Assembly: GCA_965660195.1 (NCBI GenBank)
Contig: CBFHZM010000076.1
Span: 1-7,780 of the forward strand
Reading direction: 5' to 3'
Origin: JAYODZ01 sp965660195
GTDB lineage: Bacteria > Pseudomonadota > Alphaproteobacteria > RS24
DNA: 7,780 bases
The position numbers and the translations under genes were made by a program. The notes under the pieces are model-generated. The model made no database searches. It was not told where the DNA came from and worked only from the letters and a program-made list of their open reading frames with translations. Numbering within the stretch: the stretch's first letter is position 1; each line of letters begins with the position of its first letter. Shown piece by piece: positions 1 through 6,808 of the stretch.

Positions 1-1402
1 ATTCACCGAAAATTGCAACTGTTGCCCGCGACCCAAAAGGTTACGTTCCCCGATCGAAAATTGCGTTGAGAAATTCTCCGTCGACGAGAAGCCCACCCCA
101 AGCGTAAGCTCGCCCGTGGCTTTTTCTTGCACATCAACATCAATAATAGTTTGGTCTGGTTCGCTACCCGGCTGCTCGACAATATCGACATTGGAGAAGA
201 AATCGAGCCCCTTCACACTCCGCTCGGACCGCGACAATAGCACCCTNNNNNNNNNNGATGACTTCATCTTGAGTACGCGTGTTACCATTAATATTAATCC
301 GTTCGACATAAACGCGCGGACCTTCTTCAATCAAATAGGTCACCGAAACCGAACGATTTTCCGGATCGCGGCGCACCCGCGGACGAATATCCGCAAAAGC
401 AAAGCCCTGCTCGCCAACGACTTTGGTCAGCTCATCTACTGTTTTATCGATTTTTCGCGAGTCGTATCGCTGTCCTGCCTCGTGCTTGATCAGCTCGGCC
501 AAATCCATCGCCTGAATTTTCTCCAGACTGGTTTCAATGTTCGAGTCCGAAAAATCATAGAGCTGACCTTCTTCTAAATTGAAGGTGATGAAAAAGGCAT
601 CGCCCTCACGCGTCAGCTCAGCCGTCGAGCTGATAACGCGGAAATCTGCATAACCGCGCGCCAAATAGAATTGGCGCAAAAGTTCGCGGTCATAGGCGAT
701 GCGATCTGGATCATAATTGTCATTCGATGACAAAAACTTCCACCACCGCGTTTCCGAAGTGGCGATCTCTTCCATTAGGCGACCATCGTCAAAAGCCTCA
801 TTACCGATAAAGTTAATAGCGCGAATACCAGTCACCGGACCTTCTGAAATTTCAAAAATCAAATCAACGCGGTTCTGAGGTAGCTGAACAACTTTTGGCT
901 CAATGCGTGCTGAAAAACGCCCCGCCCGCCGATAAAGCTCGAGAAAGCGCTCAACGTCATCTTGCACCTTAGCACGCGTGTAAACTAAGCGCGGGCGCAA
1001 AGTGCTCTCTTTTGAGAGATTATCATCGGTGATTTTGCTGTTACCCTCAAAGGTCACACGGTTGATGATCGGGTTTTCAATCACCGTAACGATCAAACCA
1101 CCATCCTCGCGCCGAATACTCACATCGGCGAATAAGCCGGAGGCAAACAAAGTTTTTACCGATTGATCGATCAATTCTGGATCTGACCGCATGCCTTCAC
1201 GAACGACAATATAGGCCAATACGGTTTCGGCCTCGACCCTCTGCGTCCCCTCGACTTTGATGAAAGCGATCGTCGGCAAATCATCTTGCGCTCCGGTCGA
1301 AGCTTTATCTTGCGCCTGTGATGGCACGACCACGAGAATGATCAAGCCCATCATCGCGGCTGTGATGACCCCACCAAGATTAATTAAACGCGATTTAATC
1401 AT
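1..1402 (-). CDS. bamA: Outer membrane protein assembly factor BamA, 3'-truncated by window edge and interrupted by an N run
   Basis: BamA is the Omp85-family core of the BAM complex, which folds and inserts beta-barrel proteins into the outer membrane. The start is ATG at 1402, preceded by GAGG five bases upstream. Residues 1-30 look like a Sec signal peptide: basic start (MIKSR), a hydrophobic stretch at about 9-26, and likely cleavage after PSQA. Five POTRA domains follow, at roughly 45-111, 112-189, 192-278, 281-361 and from 364. Boundaries are marked by repeated motifs such as VTFEGN (116-121) and INFIGN (196-201) and by domain ends like EISEGP, NLEEG and IEEGP. After residue 382 (DEVI) comes the N run. 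Downstream of it the BamA sequence resumes with LLSRSER, GLDFFSNVDI and the barrel start GELTLGVGF, giving 82 more residues up to the edge. About 464 residues are visible; the family is usually 750-800, so most of the barrel lies outside. The gene follows rseP after 62 nt. Identity is very secure; the frame through the gap is not resolved. Confidence 0.96.
247..256. other. Run of ten N (assembly gap) inside bamA POTRA5
   Basis: Ten unresolved bases lie between two parts of bamA that each translate well. Counted literally, ten bases shift the frame and give a false stop soon afterwards. The codon before the run (ATC at 259-257) and the codon after it (AGG at 246-244) both end or begin exactly at the run, so the true insert should be a multiple of three. 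Aligning from memory to the E. coli BamA stretch between DAVL and SDLV suggests about 13 missing codons, or roughly 39 bases. The run is therefore best read as a placeholder of arbitrary length, not as ten miscalled bases. Confidence 0.9.
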
Positions 1403-1464
1403 GAACCCCTCTGCAGCAACGGCGTAACCTAAACCGAACCTTTGCTCTCGTAAATTCCTAAAAC

Positions 1465-2586
1465 CTAACTAATGTCATTCCATGTCAAAAAGACAAACAA
1501 TGTCAGTACCAGACCGAGCCCAATCCGCATACCGATCTCCTGGACCCGATCCGGCACAGGGCGACGGAAAACCGCTTCATAAGCATAAAACAACAGATGC
1601 CCGCCATCGAGAACAGGCACAGGAAACAAATTCACAAGACCAATACTGACCGATAAAACGGCCGTAAGATGGATCAAAGCAATGATACCCAGCGTCGCTG
1701 TTTGTCCTGAAATCTGCGCAATTTTGATCGGCCCCCCGAGCATATCCATGCTCTCCCGTCCCGAAATAATCCGCCCTAACACAACAAAGGTCTGTTCAAC
1801 AATGAAATAGGTCTCACCAACCGCACGCGCCAGCGCTTCGATCGGCCCATAACTGACCCGTTCAGTATACTCGGGACTTGCCATTGCACTGACGCCCAAG
1901 CGTCCAACACTATATTCATTGCCAAAACGATCTGTTTGTAAAACCCGCTCCGGCACAACAGTCAACATCACGGCTTGCTCTGCCCGCAAAACCTCAACAT
2001 CCAAAGGCTCCTCGGCGCTGACAGCAATTATGCGCTGAACATCGGCGAAGCTCTCCATCGCATCGCCATTAATTGCTACAATCAAATCACCGCCTTGCAA
2101 ACCTGCCCTCTCGGCCGCGCTGTTCGGCATAACTTGATCAATCAGCGGGCGAATGACCTGCTGCCCAAACGACATATAAAGGGCAGCAAAAATAACGATC
2201 GCAAGAATAAAATTAGCAAGTGGTCCTGCCGCGACGACAGCCGATCTTTGCCATAGCGGCTTATAGAACAGGGTCTGCTGACGAGCGGAGTCGTCCATCC
2301 CCTTTAACGCTTCGCTGTCTGGCGCGCTGGCAGCATTTTCATCGCCTAAGAACTTAACGTAGCCGCCCAGCGGCAGCCAGCCGATTTGCCAGCGCGTACC
2401 CTTTTTATCGATCCGGCTGAACAGCGCTTTCCCAAAGCCAATAGAGAAGGTTTCCACAGCAACGCCGCAACGCCGGGCCACCCAAAAATGGCCTAGCTCG
2501 TGAAAAAACACGACCACGGTTATTACGAATAGAAAGGGTATGACTGATCCCAAAAATTCATTCACAAATGTCATTCCGATTTCCAA
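1465..2586 (-). CDS. rseP: Intramembrane site-2 metalloprotease RseP (M50 family; MmpA-type)
   Basis: Inner-membrane zinc protease that cleaves membrane-embedded substrates, such as anti-sigma factors in E. coli or PodJ by the Caulobacter homologue MmpA. The 373-residue product has the zinc motif HELGH at 29-33 at the end of the first membrane segment (about 14-30). The second zinc-ligand motif, NLFPVPVLDGGH, is at 319-330 with LDG at 326-328. A second membrane segment lies at about 115-139 and the last ones at about 297-320 and 350-368. The periplasmic stretch of about 142-215 holds one PDZ domain, with the typical NSAAERAGLQGGDLIVAING at 155-174. E. coli RseP has two PDZ domains and about 450 residues, so this is the shorter form common in Alphaproteobacteria. 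The chosen start is TTG at 2586, which has AGGAG six bases upstream. ATG at 2574 with GGAA six bases upstream is an alternative that removes four residues. Substrates cannot be inferred from the window. Confidence 0.96.
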   Translation of the reverse strand: MEIGMTFVNEFLGSVIPFLFVITVVVFFHELGHFWVARRCGVAVETFSIGFGKALFSRIDKKGTRWQIGWLPLGGYVKFLGDENAASAPDSEALKGMDDSARQQTLFYKPLWQRSAVVAAGPLANFILAIVIFAALYMSFGQQVIRPLIDQVMPNSAAERAGLQGGDLIVAINGDAMESFADVQRIIAVSAEEPLDVEVLRAEQAVMLTVVPERVLQTDRFGNEYSVGRLGVSAMASPEYTERVSYGPIEALARAVGETYFIVEQTFVVLGRIISGRESMDMLGGPIKIAQISGQTATLGIIALIHLTAVLSVSIGLVNLFPVPVLDGGHLLFYAYEAVFRRPVPDRVQEIGMRIGLGLVLTLFVFLTWNDIS

Positions 2587-2592
2587 AAAAAA

Positions 2593-2597
2593 CTCCT
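2593..2597 (-). promoter_or_regulatory. Ribosome binding site of rseP that favours a TTG start
   Basis: AGGAG on the minus strand is followed by six T and then TTG at 2586-2584, an ideal spacing. The in-frame ATG at 2574 would be 18 bases away from it, but has its own weaker GGAA at spacing six. The T run between the site and the start continues into the TTG codon, making eight T in a row. Confidence 0.6.
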
Positions 2598-2651
2598 AAT
2601 GAATAAAGCCTGAGAGACTCGGTCAAGATTGCCCTATATTAGGTTCTGACG

Positions 2652-2693
2652 CGAAAAAGGCCATTAAAAAACAAGGGTATCAGGCTTTTTTCG
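2652..2693 (-). repeat. Imperfect inverted repeat across the dxr stop codon
   Basis: On the minus strand, CGAAAAAAGCC (2693-2683) can pair with GGCCTTTTTCG (2662-2652), giving 10 pairs out of 11 around a 20-nt loop. The left arm encodes the last dxr codons and the TGA stop is the first part of the loop. The right arm carries five T, but no T tract follows it and the loop is long, so it does not fit a standard intrinsic terminator. It may stabilise or pause the transcript between dxr and rseP, or be a chance effect of the A/T-rich arms. Function is not shown by the sequence. Confidence 0.35.
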
Positions 2694-3852
2694 TTAAAAT
2701 GTCGCTGGTATGCAAGCGAAACGAGGCATCCAGCGCGATAATTTCCTCAAGCGTGCTGGGGGTGGCTGAGAACTCAGCTTTTCCGGCCCAATAATCGAGG
2801 CTAGCCGCAACTGTTTCAGCGATCTGCAAGAACCCGATAGATTGCGCCAGAAATGCGGCGACGGCGACCTCATTGGCGGCATTCAGGATCGTCGGCGCCA
2901 TCTGTCCCGCCTGCATTGCCGCCTCAGCCAAAGCAAGGCATCTAAATTTATCTCGATCTGGTTGAAAAAACTCAAGTTTTCCAACTTCTGCAAAATCTAG
3001 CTTAGGCATGTCTGGAGCTAGACGCTCAGGCCACCCCATACAAAACGCAATCGGGCCGCGCATATCCGGCGGGGCTTGATGGCTCAGAACCGATCCATCG
3101 GTCAAACTTAACATGGCATGAACAACCGACTGCGGATGCACAATAACATCGAGCTGATGAGGCGCGATCGAAAACAAATGATGTGCCTCGATGAGCTCGA
3201 GCCCTTTATTCATCAACGTGGCGCTATCGACTGAAATTTTCTGCCCCATTGACCAAATTGGGTGTTTGATCGCCTGCGCCGTCGAGACGCTTTGCAAGTC
3301 TTGCATGCTCATCGTGCGGAACGGCCCGCCCGAGGCCGTCAGCGTCAGTGTTTTAACCGCTGCAGGCGGTATGTCAGATAGCAATTGAAAGGCTGCGTTA
3401 TGCTCGGAATCAACAGGCAGAATACGGGCATCGTGGTGACGTGCCGTCGCCATGAATAAATCACCCGCGGCAACCAGACATTCTTTATTCGCAAGCCCTA
3501 TCGCACGACCGCTTTTTACCGCTTCCAGTGTCGGCGCTAAACCGGCAAAGCCGACAATCGCTGCCATCGTAAAATCAGCCTCGACCCGCGCTGCCTCTAT
3601 CGCAGCCTCGGGGCCAGCAACGATTTTAATGGAGCTCCCCTGCAAACGCGCCTTTAAATCCTCAGCTTTACGCGCGTCAGCGATGGCCACTAGCTCAGGG
3701 TGAAACTGCAGTGCAAGTTCTGCCAAGCCAGCACTGTCTTGCGCCGCAGACATTGCAACAATTTTGAAACGCTCAGGAAAGGCGGCAACGATATCAAGCG
3801 TATTGCGGCCAATTGAGCCGGTAGCCCCAAGAATAGAAATGCGTTTTTGCAC
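2680..3852 (-). CDS. dxr: 1-deoxy-D-xylulose 5-phosphate reductoisomerase
   Basis: Cytoplasmic enzyme that converts DXP to 2-C-methyl-D-erythritol 4-phosphate with NADPH and a divalent metal. This is the committed step of the non-mevalonate isoprenoid pathway and the target of fosmidomycin. With the start chosen here the protein has 390 residues, close to the family length. The NADPH-binding loop GATGSIG is at 9-15, NKE at 122-124, and the metal ligands are D148 and E150 in VDSEHN and E219 in MNKGLE. SGGPFR lies at 174-179 and the flexible-loop motif HPIWSMG at 197-203. GTG at 3852 is preferred because it gives the usual short N-terminus (MQKRISILG), has GGGG six bases upstream and overlaps the cdsA stop by one base (TAGTG). 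The longer in-frame GTG at 3864 has no recognisable ribosome site. Its product feeds the isoprenoids used by the neighbouring UppS. Confidence 0.97.
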   Translation of the reverse strand: MQKRISILGATGSIGRNTLDIVAAFPERFKIVAMSAAQDSAGLAELALQFHPELVAIADARKAEDLKARLQGSSIKIVAGPEAAIEAARVEADFTMAAIVGFAGLAPTLEAVKSGRAIGLANKECLVAAGDLFMATARHHDARILPVDSEHNAAFQLLSDIPPAAVKTLTLTASGGPFRTMSMQDLQSVSTAQAIKHPIWSMGQKISVDSATLMNKGLELIEAHHLFSIAPHQLDVIVHPQSVVHAMLSLTDGSVLSHQAPPDMRGPIAFCMGWPERLAPDMPKLDFAEVGKLEFFQPDRDKFRCLALAEAAMQAGQMAPTILNAANEVAVAAFLAQSIGFLQIAETVAASLDYWAGKAEFSATPSTLEEIIALDASFRLHTSDILTKKA

Positions 3853-4700
3853 TATAGGCCCCACAAAATCGCTAGAGGGGCCGCCTTGGCAAGGTGTAGC
3901 ACATACAGCATGTAAAATCCGAGGACAATCAAAATACCAACCAGACCATCGACGCGGTCCAACACGCCGCCATGCCCGGGAATAATGTCTCCCGAATCCT
4001 TAATATCATTCCTGCGCTTCAGCCAGGATTCGAACAAATCGCCGAGTTGTGCGACGATCGCGAATAGAGCTCCTAGCACAACAAGGCGCGCCAGGGATGG
4101 CAGCTCTCCATCCGTCAACCAAACATAAAGCCCGAGGGTTAAAAAGGCCCCGATGACCGCACCGCCCATACCGCCAATTAAACCGGACCAGGTTTTATTC
4201 GGCGAAATGCGGGGTGCAAGTTTCGGCCCGCCGATAATTTTGCCCGCGAACATCGCCAGAATATCTGTTCCCCAAACGGAGAGAAATACAAAACAAATCA
4301 GGAAAAACCCATCGGCGCTATCGCGCAACCACTGCGCCGTCCATAGCGGAAAACCGACATAGAATAAACCGCCCGCCAAATGGCTGATCGGCTGGCGAGC
4401 GAGAAGCGAGCCGGCAGCGCTCATCACGACCAAAGCCAGCAGCGTCGCTAGACTTAAAACGTTGCCGTCTAAGCGTTGCACAAGCAACAAAACGCATAAC
4501 ATTCCAGCGAGAATAAACCCCGTCCCGGCCCGCGCCCGCAAAAGCGTCCCCCACTCCAAAGCCATGGCAAAGCCGGCGATGACGATCAAGAGCGTGAAAG
4601 GCCAGCCACCGTACCATAGCGCTGCCGCCACAGGGCCGAGCAAAGCCAGCGCCGTAATCACACGAAGCCCGAGGCCTTGAAATTTGGAACCATCACTCAT
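3852..4700 (-). CDS. cdsA: Phosphatidate cytidylyltransferase (CDP-diacylglycerol synthase)
   Basis: Integral inner-membrane enzyme that joins phosphatidic acid and CTP to make CDP-diacylglycerol, the branch point for phosphatidylglycerol, cardiolipin and phosphatidylethanolamine. The 282-residue product is strongly hydrophobic, with about seven or eight likely membrane segments. The family signature is complete near the C-terminus: SWLKR at 225-229, KD at 234-235, IPGHGG at 240-245 and DRVD at 248-251. These include the acidic and histidine residues expected for metal and CTP binding. A second conserved stretch, SPNKTW, is at 166-171, preceded by VWGTD at 142-146. The ATG start at 4700 overlaps the uppS stop by eight bases and has a GGGTGA-like site shortly upstream, consistent with translational coupling. 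The last base of its TAG stop is the first base of the dxr GTG start. CTP supply depends on PyrH encoded three genes upstream. Confidence 0.97.
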   Translation of the reverse strand: MSDGSKFQGLGLRVITALALLGPVAAALWYGGWPFTLLIVIAGFAMALEWGTLLRARAGTGFILAGMLCVLLLVQRLDGNVLSLATLLALVVMSAAGSLLARQPISHLAGGLFYVGFPLWTAQWLRDSADGFFLICFVFLSVWGTDILAMFAGKIIGGPKLAPRISPNKTWSGLIGGMGGAVIGAFLTLGLYVWLTDGELPSLARLVVLGALFAIVAQLGDLFESWLKRRNDIKDSGDIIPGHGGVLDRVDGLVGILIVLGFYMLYVLHLAKAAPLAILWGL

Positions 4701-5433
4701 GCTGTTTCACCCGCTTCGGTTTGACATCACCAAACCGCCGCTGCCTTTGCGCAAAATCGTCGAGCGCTTTTTCTAGATCGCCAATACTAAAATCCGGCCA
4801 TAATACGGGCGTAAAATAAAGTTCGGCATACGCCGCTTGCCAAAGCAAGAAATTGCTTAAACGGTACTCGCCACTTGTACGAATAATAAAATCAGGATCT
4901 GGCATCGATTGCGTCACCAGAGCATTGGCCACGGCCGCCTCATCAATCGCCTGCGGATCCACTGTCCCGTCAAGGCTCGCCTGCGCTAATGCCCTTACAG
5001 CATCTACAATCTCATCGCGGCCGCTATAATTAAACGCAATCTGTAAATGCAATCGATCATTGCTAGCTGTCTCTGCCTCGGCCCGTTCAATTAATTTCAC
5101 GAGCGAGGGCGACAATCCCGTCCGACGACCTATTATCTTGAGCCGCGTTCCATTGGCTTTCAACTCAGCAAGGTCGGATTCTATATAGTGCCCGATCAGA
5201 CGCATCAGAAAACTGACCTCCCCTTTCGGGCGACGCCAGTTCTCAGAGGAAAACGCATAAAGCGTCAGGTACGAAATCTCACGCGCTTCTATTTCGCGGA
5301 CGATACGACGCGCTACCTCAACGCCTTGCTTGTGCCCCTGCTGTCGCGACAGGCCGCGCTGTTGCGCCCAACGCCCATTGCCGTCCATGATAATGGCAAG
5401 ATGTTTCGGTAACGCGCTGGTGCCTCCGGCCAA
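4693..5433 (-). CDS. uppS: Undecaprenyl diphosphate synthase (cis-prenyltransferase)
   Basis: Cytoplasmic enzyme that adds eight isopentenyl diphosphate units in cis to farnesyl diphosphate, producing the C55 lipid precursor that carries peptidoglycan and other surface polymers. The 246-residue product has the family hallmarks in order: IMDGNGRWA at 15-23 with the catalytic D17, FSSENW at 61-66, NYSGRDEIVDA at 135-145, RTSGE at 185-189 with R191, and NFLLWQ plus AELYFTP and WPDF at 194-215. The start is TTG at 5433: GGAGG lies eight bases upstream, and the next in-frame ATG is inside the catalytic motif, so it cannot be used. A GTG or ATG further upstream was not found close by. The gene begins 14 nt after the frr stop and its end overlaps cdsA by eight bases. 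It uses isoprenoid units derived from the dxr pathway encoded two genes downstream. Confidence 0.97.
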   Translation of the reverse strand: MAGGTSALPKHLAIIMDGNGRWAQQRGLSRQQGHKQGVEVARRIVREIEAREISYLTLYAFSSENWRRPKGEVSFLMRLIGHYIESDLAELKANGTRLKIIGRRTGLSPSLVKLIERAEAETASNDRLHLQIAFNYSGRDEIVDAVRALAQASLDGTVDPQAIDEAAVANALVTQSMPDPDFIIRTSGEYRLSNFLLWQAAYAELYFTPVLWPDFSIGDLEKALDDFAQRQRRFGDVKPKRVKQHE

Positions 5434-5441
5434 ATCCTGAG

Positions 5442-5446
5442 CCTCC
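5442..5446 (-). promoter_or_regulatory. Ribosome binding site supporting the TTG start of uppS
   Basis: GGAGG on the minus strand sits between the frr stop (5450-5448) and the TTG at 5433-5431, with eight bases of spacing. It is the only strong site near the N-terminus of uppS that has a usable start codon after it. A second GGAGG inside the first codons has no start codon at proper distance. Confidence 0.65.
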
Positions 5447-5447
5447 G

Positions 5448-6002
5448 TTAGACTTGACGAATTTCGCCCTCTTTTTGAGCGAGCATATCGTCGATGCGCT
5501 TAATTTCTTTATCCGTCAGTTTTTGAACGTTGTCTGATAACGACTTTGCATCGTCCTGCGAAATATCGCCGTCTTTTTCAGATTTTTTAATCTGATCCAT
5601 GCCGTCGCGACGAACATTGCGTACCGACACACGCGCTTGCTCTGCATAACGTCCAGCGACCTTTACCAATTCCTCCCGACGCTCTTCATTGAGCTCAGGG
5701 ATCGGCACGCGGATCATTTGCCCATCGGGCATAGGGTTTAGCCCGAGACCGGCCTCGCGGATCGCCTTCTCGACGAGTTGCACCTGCCCTTTATCCCAAA
5801 CCTGAACCGAAATCAGCCGTGGCTCAGGCACCGAAACGGTGGCAACTTGCGTCAATGGCATTGTCTGACCATAAGCCTCAACAACGACAGGCTCCAACAA
5901 GCTAGCGCTGGCTCGCCCTGTGCGCAGCCCCCCGAACTCGCTTTTCAAGGTTGTAACAGCGCCATCCATGCGACGCTCGAGATCCGATAAATCAATGCTC
6001 AT
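5448..6002 (-). CDS. frr: Ribosome recycling factor
   Basis: Cytoplasmic factor that, with EF-G, splits the post-termination ribosome into subunits so it can start again. The 184-residue product is one residue shorter than the E. coli protein and has the two-domain pattern of the family. A long helix begins at the N-terminus with the conserved LRTGRAS at 26-32, the small beta domain spans about 31-104 with IRVPIPELNEERR at 97-109, and helices return from there to the end. RNVRRD at 128-133 includes the conserved R132 that contacts rRNA, and the C-terminal helix contains QKLTD at 160-164. The ATG at 6002 has GGAGG seven bases upstream. It lies 21 nt after pyrH and 14 nt before uppS, consistent with one transcript. 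Nothing unusual was noticed. Confidence 0.98.
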   Translation of the reverse strand: MSIDLSDLERRMDGAVTTLKSEFGGLRTGRASASLLEPVVVEAYGQTMPLTQVATVSVPEPRLISVQVWDKGQVQLVEKAIREAGLGLNPMPDGQMIRVPIPELNEERREELVKVAGRYAEQARVSVRNVRRDGMDQIKKSEKDGDISQDDAKSLSDNVQKLTDKEIKRIDDMLAQKEGEIRQV

Positions 6003-6023
6003 GTCCTACCCTCCAGAAAATGG

Positions 6024-6743
6024 TCAATTTGTGACAACCGTACAAGCGCCCGTGCCCGTGAGAACGTCACAGAGATTACCCGCATCATGGATTGAAAAAA
6101 CGATAATGGGAATATTATTTTCGCGTGATAAGGAGACAGCCGAGGCGTCCATAACCTTGAGATCACGCGACAACACATCCATATAGCTCAATGTCGTATA
6201 GCGCTCAGCATCGGGCTGCTTTTTTGGATCCGCAGAGTAAACCCCGTCAACATTGGTGCCCTTCATCAAAGCATCGCAATTCATCTCAGCGGCACGCAAG
6301 GCGGCGGCGGTATCCGTCGTGAAAAAGGGGTTTCCAGTTCCAGCAGCAAAAATCACCACACGCCCCTTTTCCATGTGCCGCGTCGCTCGCCGGCGAATAT
6401 AAGGCTCGCAAACGCTGGTCATCGGAATGGCAGATAAAACCCGTGTGTCGACATCGATCCGTTCAAGCGCATTTTGCATTGCCAAGGCGTTCATAACGGT
6501 TGCCAACATACCCATATAGTCGGCGCTTGAGCGATCCATGCCATCGGCCGCACCAGATAGACCGCGGAAGATATTGCCGCCGCCAATAACCAGACAAACC
6601 TCAACACCAAGTGCTATTGCCGCTTTAACGTCCTGAGCAATGCGGTCAACTGTTGCGACATCAATACCATACTGACCCGGCCCCATCAGGGCTTCGCCCG
6701 AAACTTTTAATAAGACGCGCTTGTACAGAATGGATGATGTCAT
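6024..6743 (-). CDS. pyrH: UMP kinase (uridylate kinase)
   Basis: Cytoplasmic amino-acid-kinase-fold enzyme that phosphorylates UMP to UDP with ATP, supplying UTP, CTP and UDP-sugars. Bacterial forms are hexamers, usually activated by GTP and inhibited by UTP. The 239-residue product has KVSGEAL at 13-19, the glycine-rich GGGNIFRG at 54-61, the UMP-site stretch MDRSSADYMGMLATVMN at 69-85, GTGNPFFTTDT at 135-145 and KGTNVDGVYSADP at 161-173, all in the expected order. The length matches the family. The start is ATG at 6743 with AAGGG seven bases upstream, and a further GGAG before it. It follows tsf after a 65-nt spacer holding a nested inverted repeat whose distal arm touches this ribosome site. 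The tsf-pyrH-frr order is widely conserved in bacteria. Confidence 0.98.
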   Translation of the reverse strand: MTSSILYKRVLLKVSGEALMGPGQYGIDVATVDRIAQDVKAAIALGVEVCLVIGGGNIFRGLSGAADGMDRSSADYMGMLATVMNALAMQNALERIDVDTRVLSAIPMTSVCEPYIRRRATRHMEKGRVVIFAAGTGNPFFTTDTAAALRAAEMNCDALMKGTNVDGVYSADPKKQPDAERYTTLSYMDVLSRDLKVMDASAVSLSRENNIPIIVFSIHDAGNLCDVLTGTGACTVVTN

Positions 6744-6756
6744 GGCCAGGCCCTTC

Positions 6757-6801
6757 TCCGAGGGTAGTGTCGCAGATTCGGACCGCGACCCAAGCCTCGG
6801 A
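6757..6801 (-). promoter_or_regulatory. Nested inverted repeat between tsf and pyrH, possible mRNA hairpin
   Basis: On the minus strand, TCCGAGG (6801-6795) pairs perfectly with CCTCGGA (6763-6757), seven base pairs. Inside it, GTCGC (6789-6785) pairs with GCGAC (6773-6769), five base pairs around an 11-nt loop. The end of the outer stem overlaps the GGAG at 6759-6756 and lies directly next to AAGGG, the likely pyrH ribosome site. No T tract follows, so it is not an intrinsic terminator. It could act as a processing site, a 3' stabiliser of the tsf message, or a control on pyrH initiation. The pairing is visible in the sequence; any role is inference. Confidence 0.45.
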
Positions 6802-6808
6802 CTAGGAA

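Noticed and set aside
164..246. Apparent frameshifted C-terminus of bamA ending in a stop at about 164
   Set aside because: It arises from reading the ten N as real bases. The other frame after the run gives an unmistakable BamA sequence up to the window edge.
116..577. 153-codon open frame on the plus strand
   Set aside because: It is antisense to bamA, runs through the N run, has no recognisable motif, and the minus-strand frame encodes clear POTRA domains.
1007..1024. Small hairpin CTCTC-TTTT-GAGAG
   Set aside because: It lies inside the bamA POTRA2 coding sequence, has only five pairs and no following T tract in the gene direction, so chance and coding constraint explain it.
1403..1464. 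ECF-sigma-like promoter before bamA (GGAAT, about 17 bases, then CGGTT)
   Set aside because: It only partly matches the alphaproteobacterial general-stress promoter pattern (GGAAC and CGTT) and such weak matches are common by chance.
2587..2640. Sigma-70-like promoter before rseP (TTGACC followed by TTCATT or TATTCA), and a GAACCT element
   Set aside because: The -10 candidates match only three of six positions or need a 15-base spacer, and GAACCT lacks a partner at proper distance. Not strong enough to call.
2626..2645. Short palindrome CCTATATTAGG in the dxr-rseP spacer
   Set aside because: Arms are only four bases around a three-base centre; no second copy was seen, so an operator cannot be supported.
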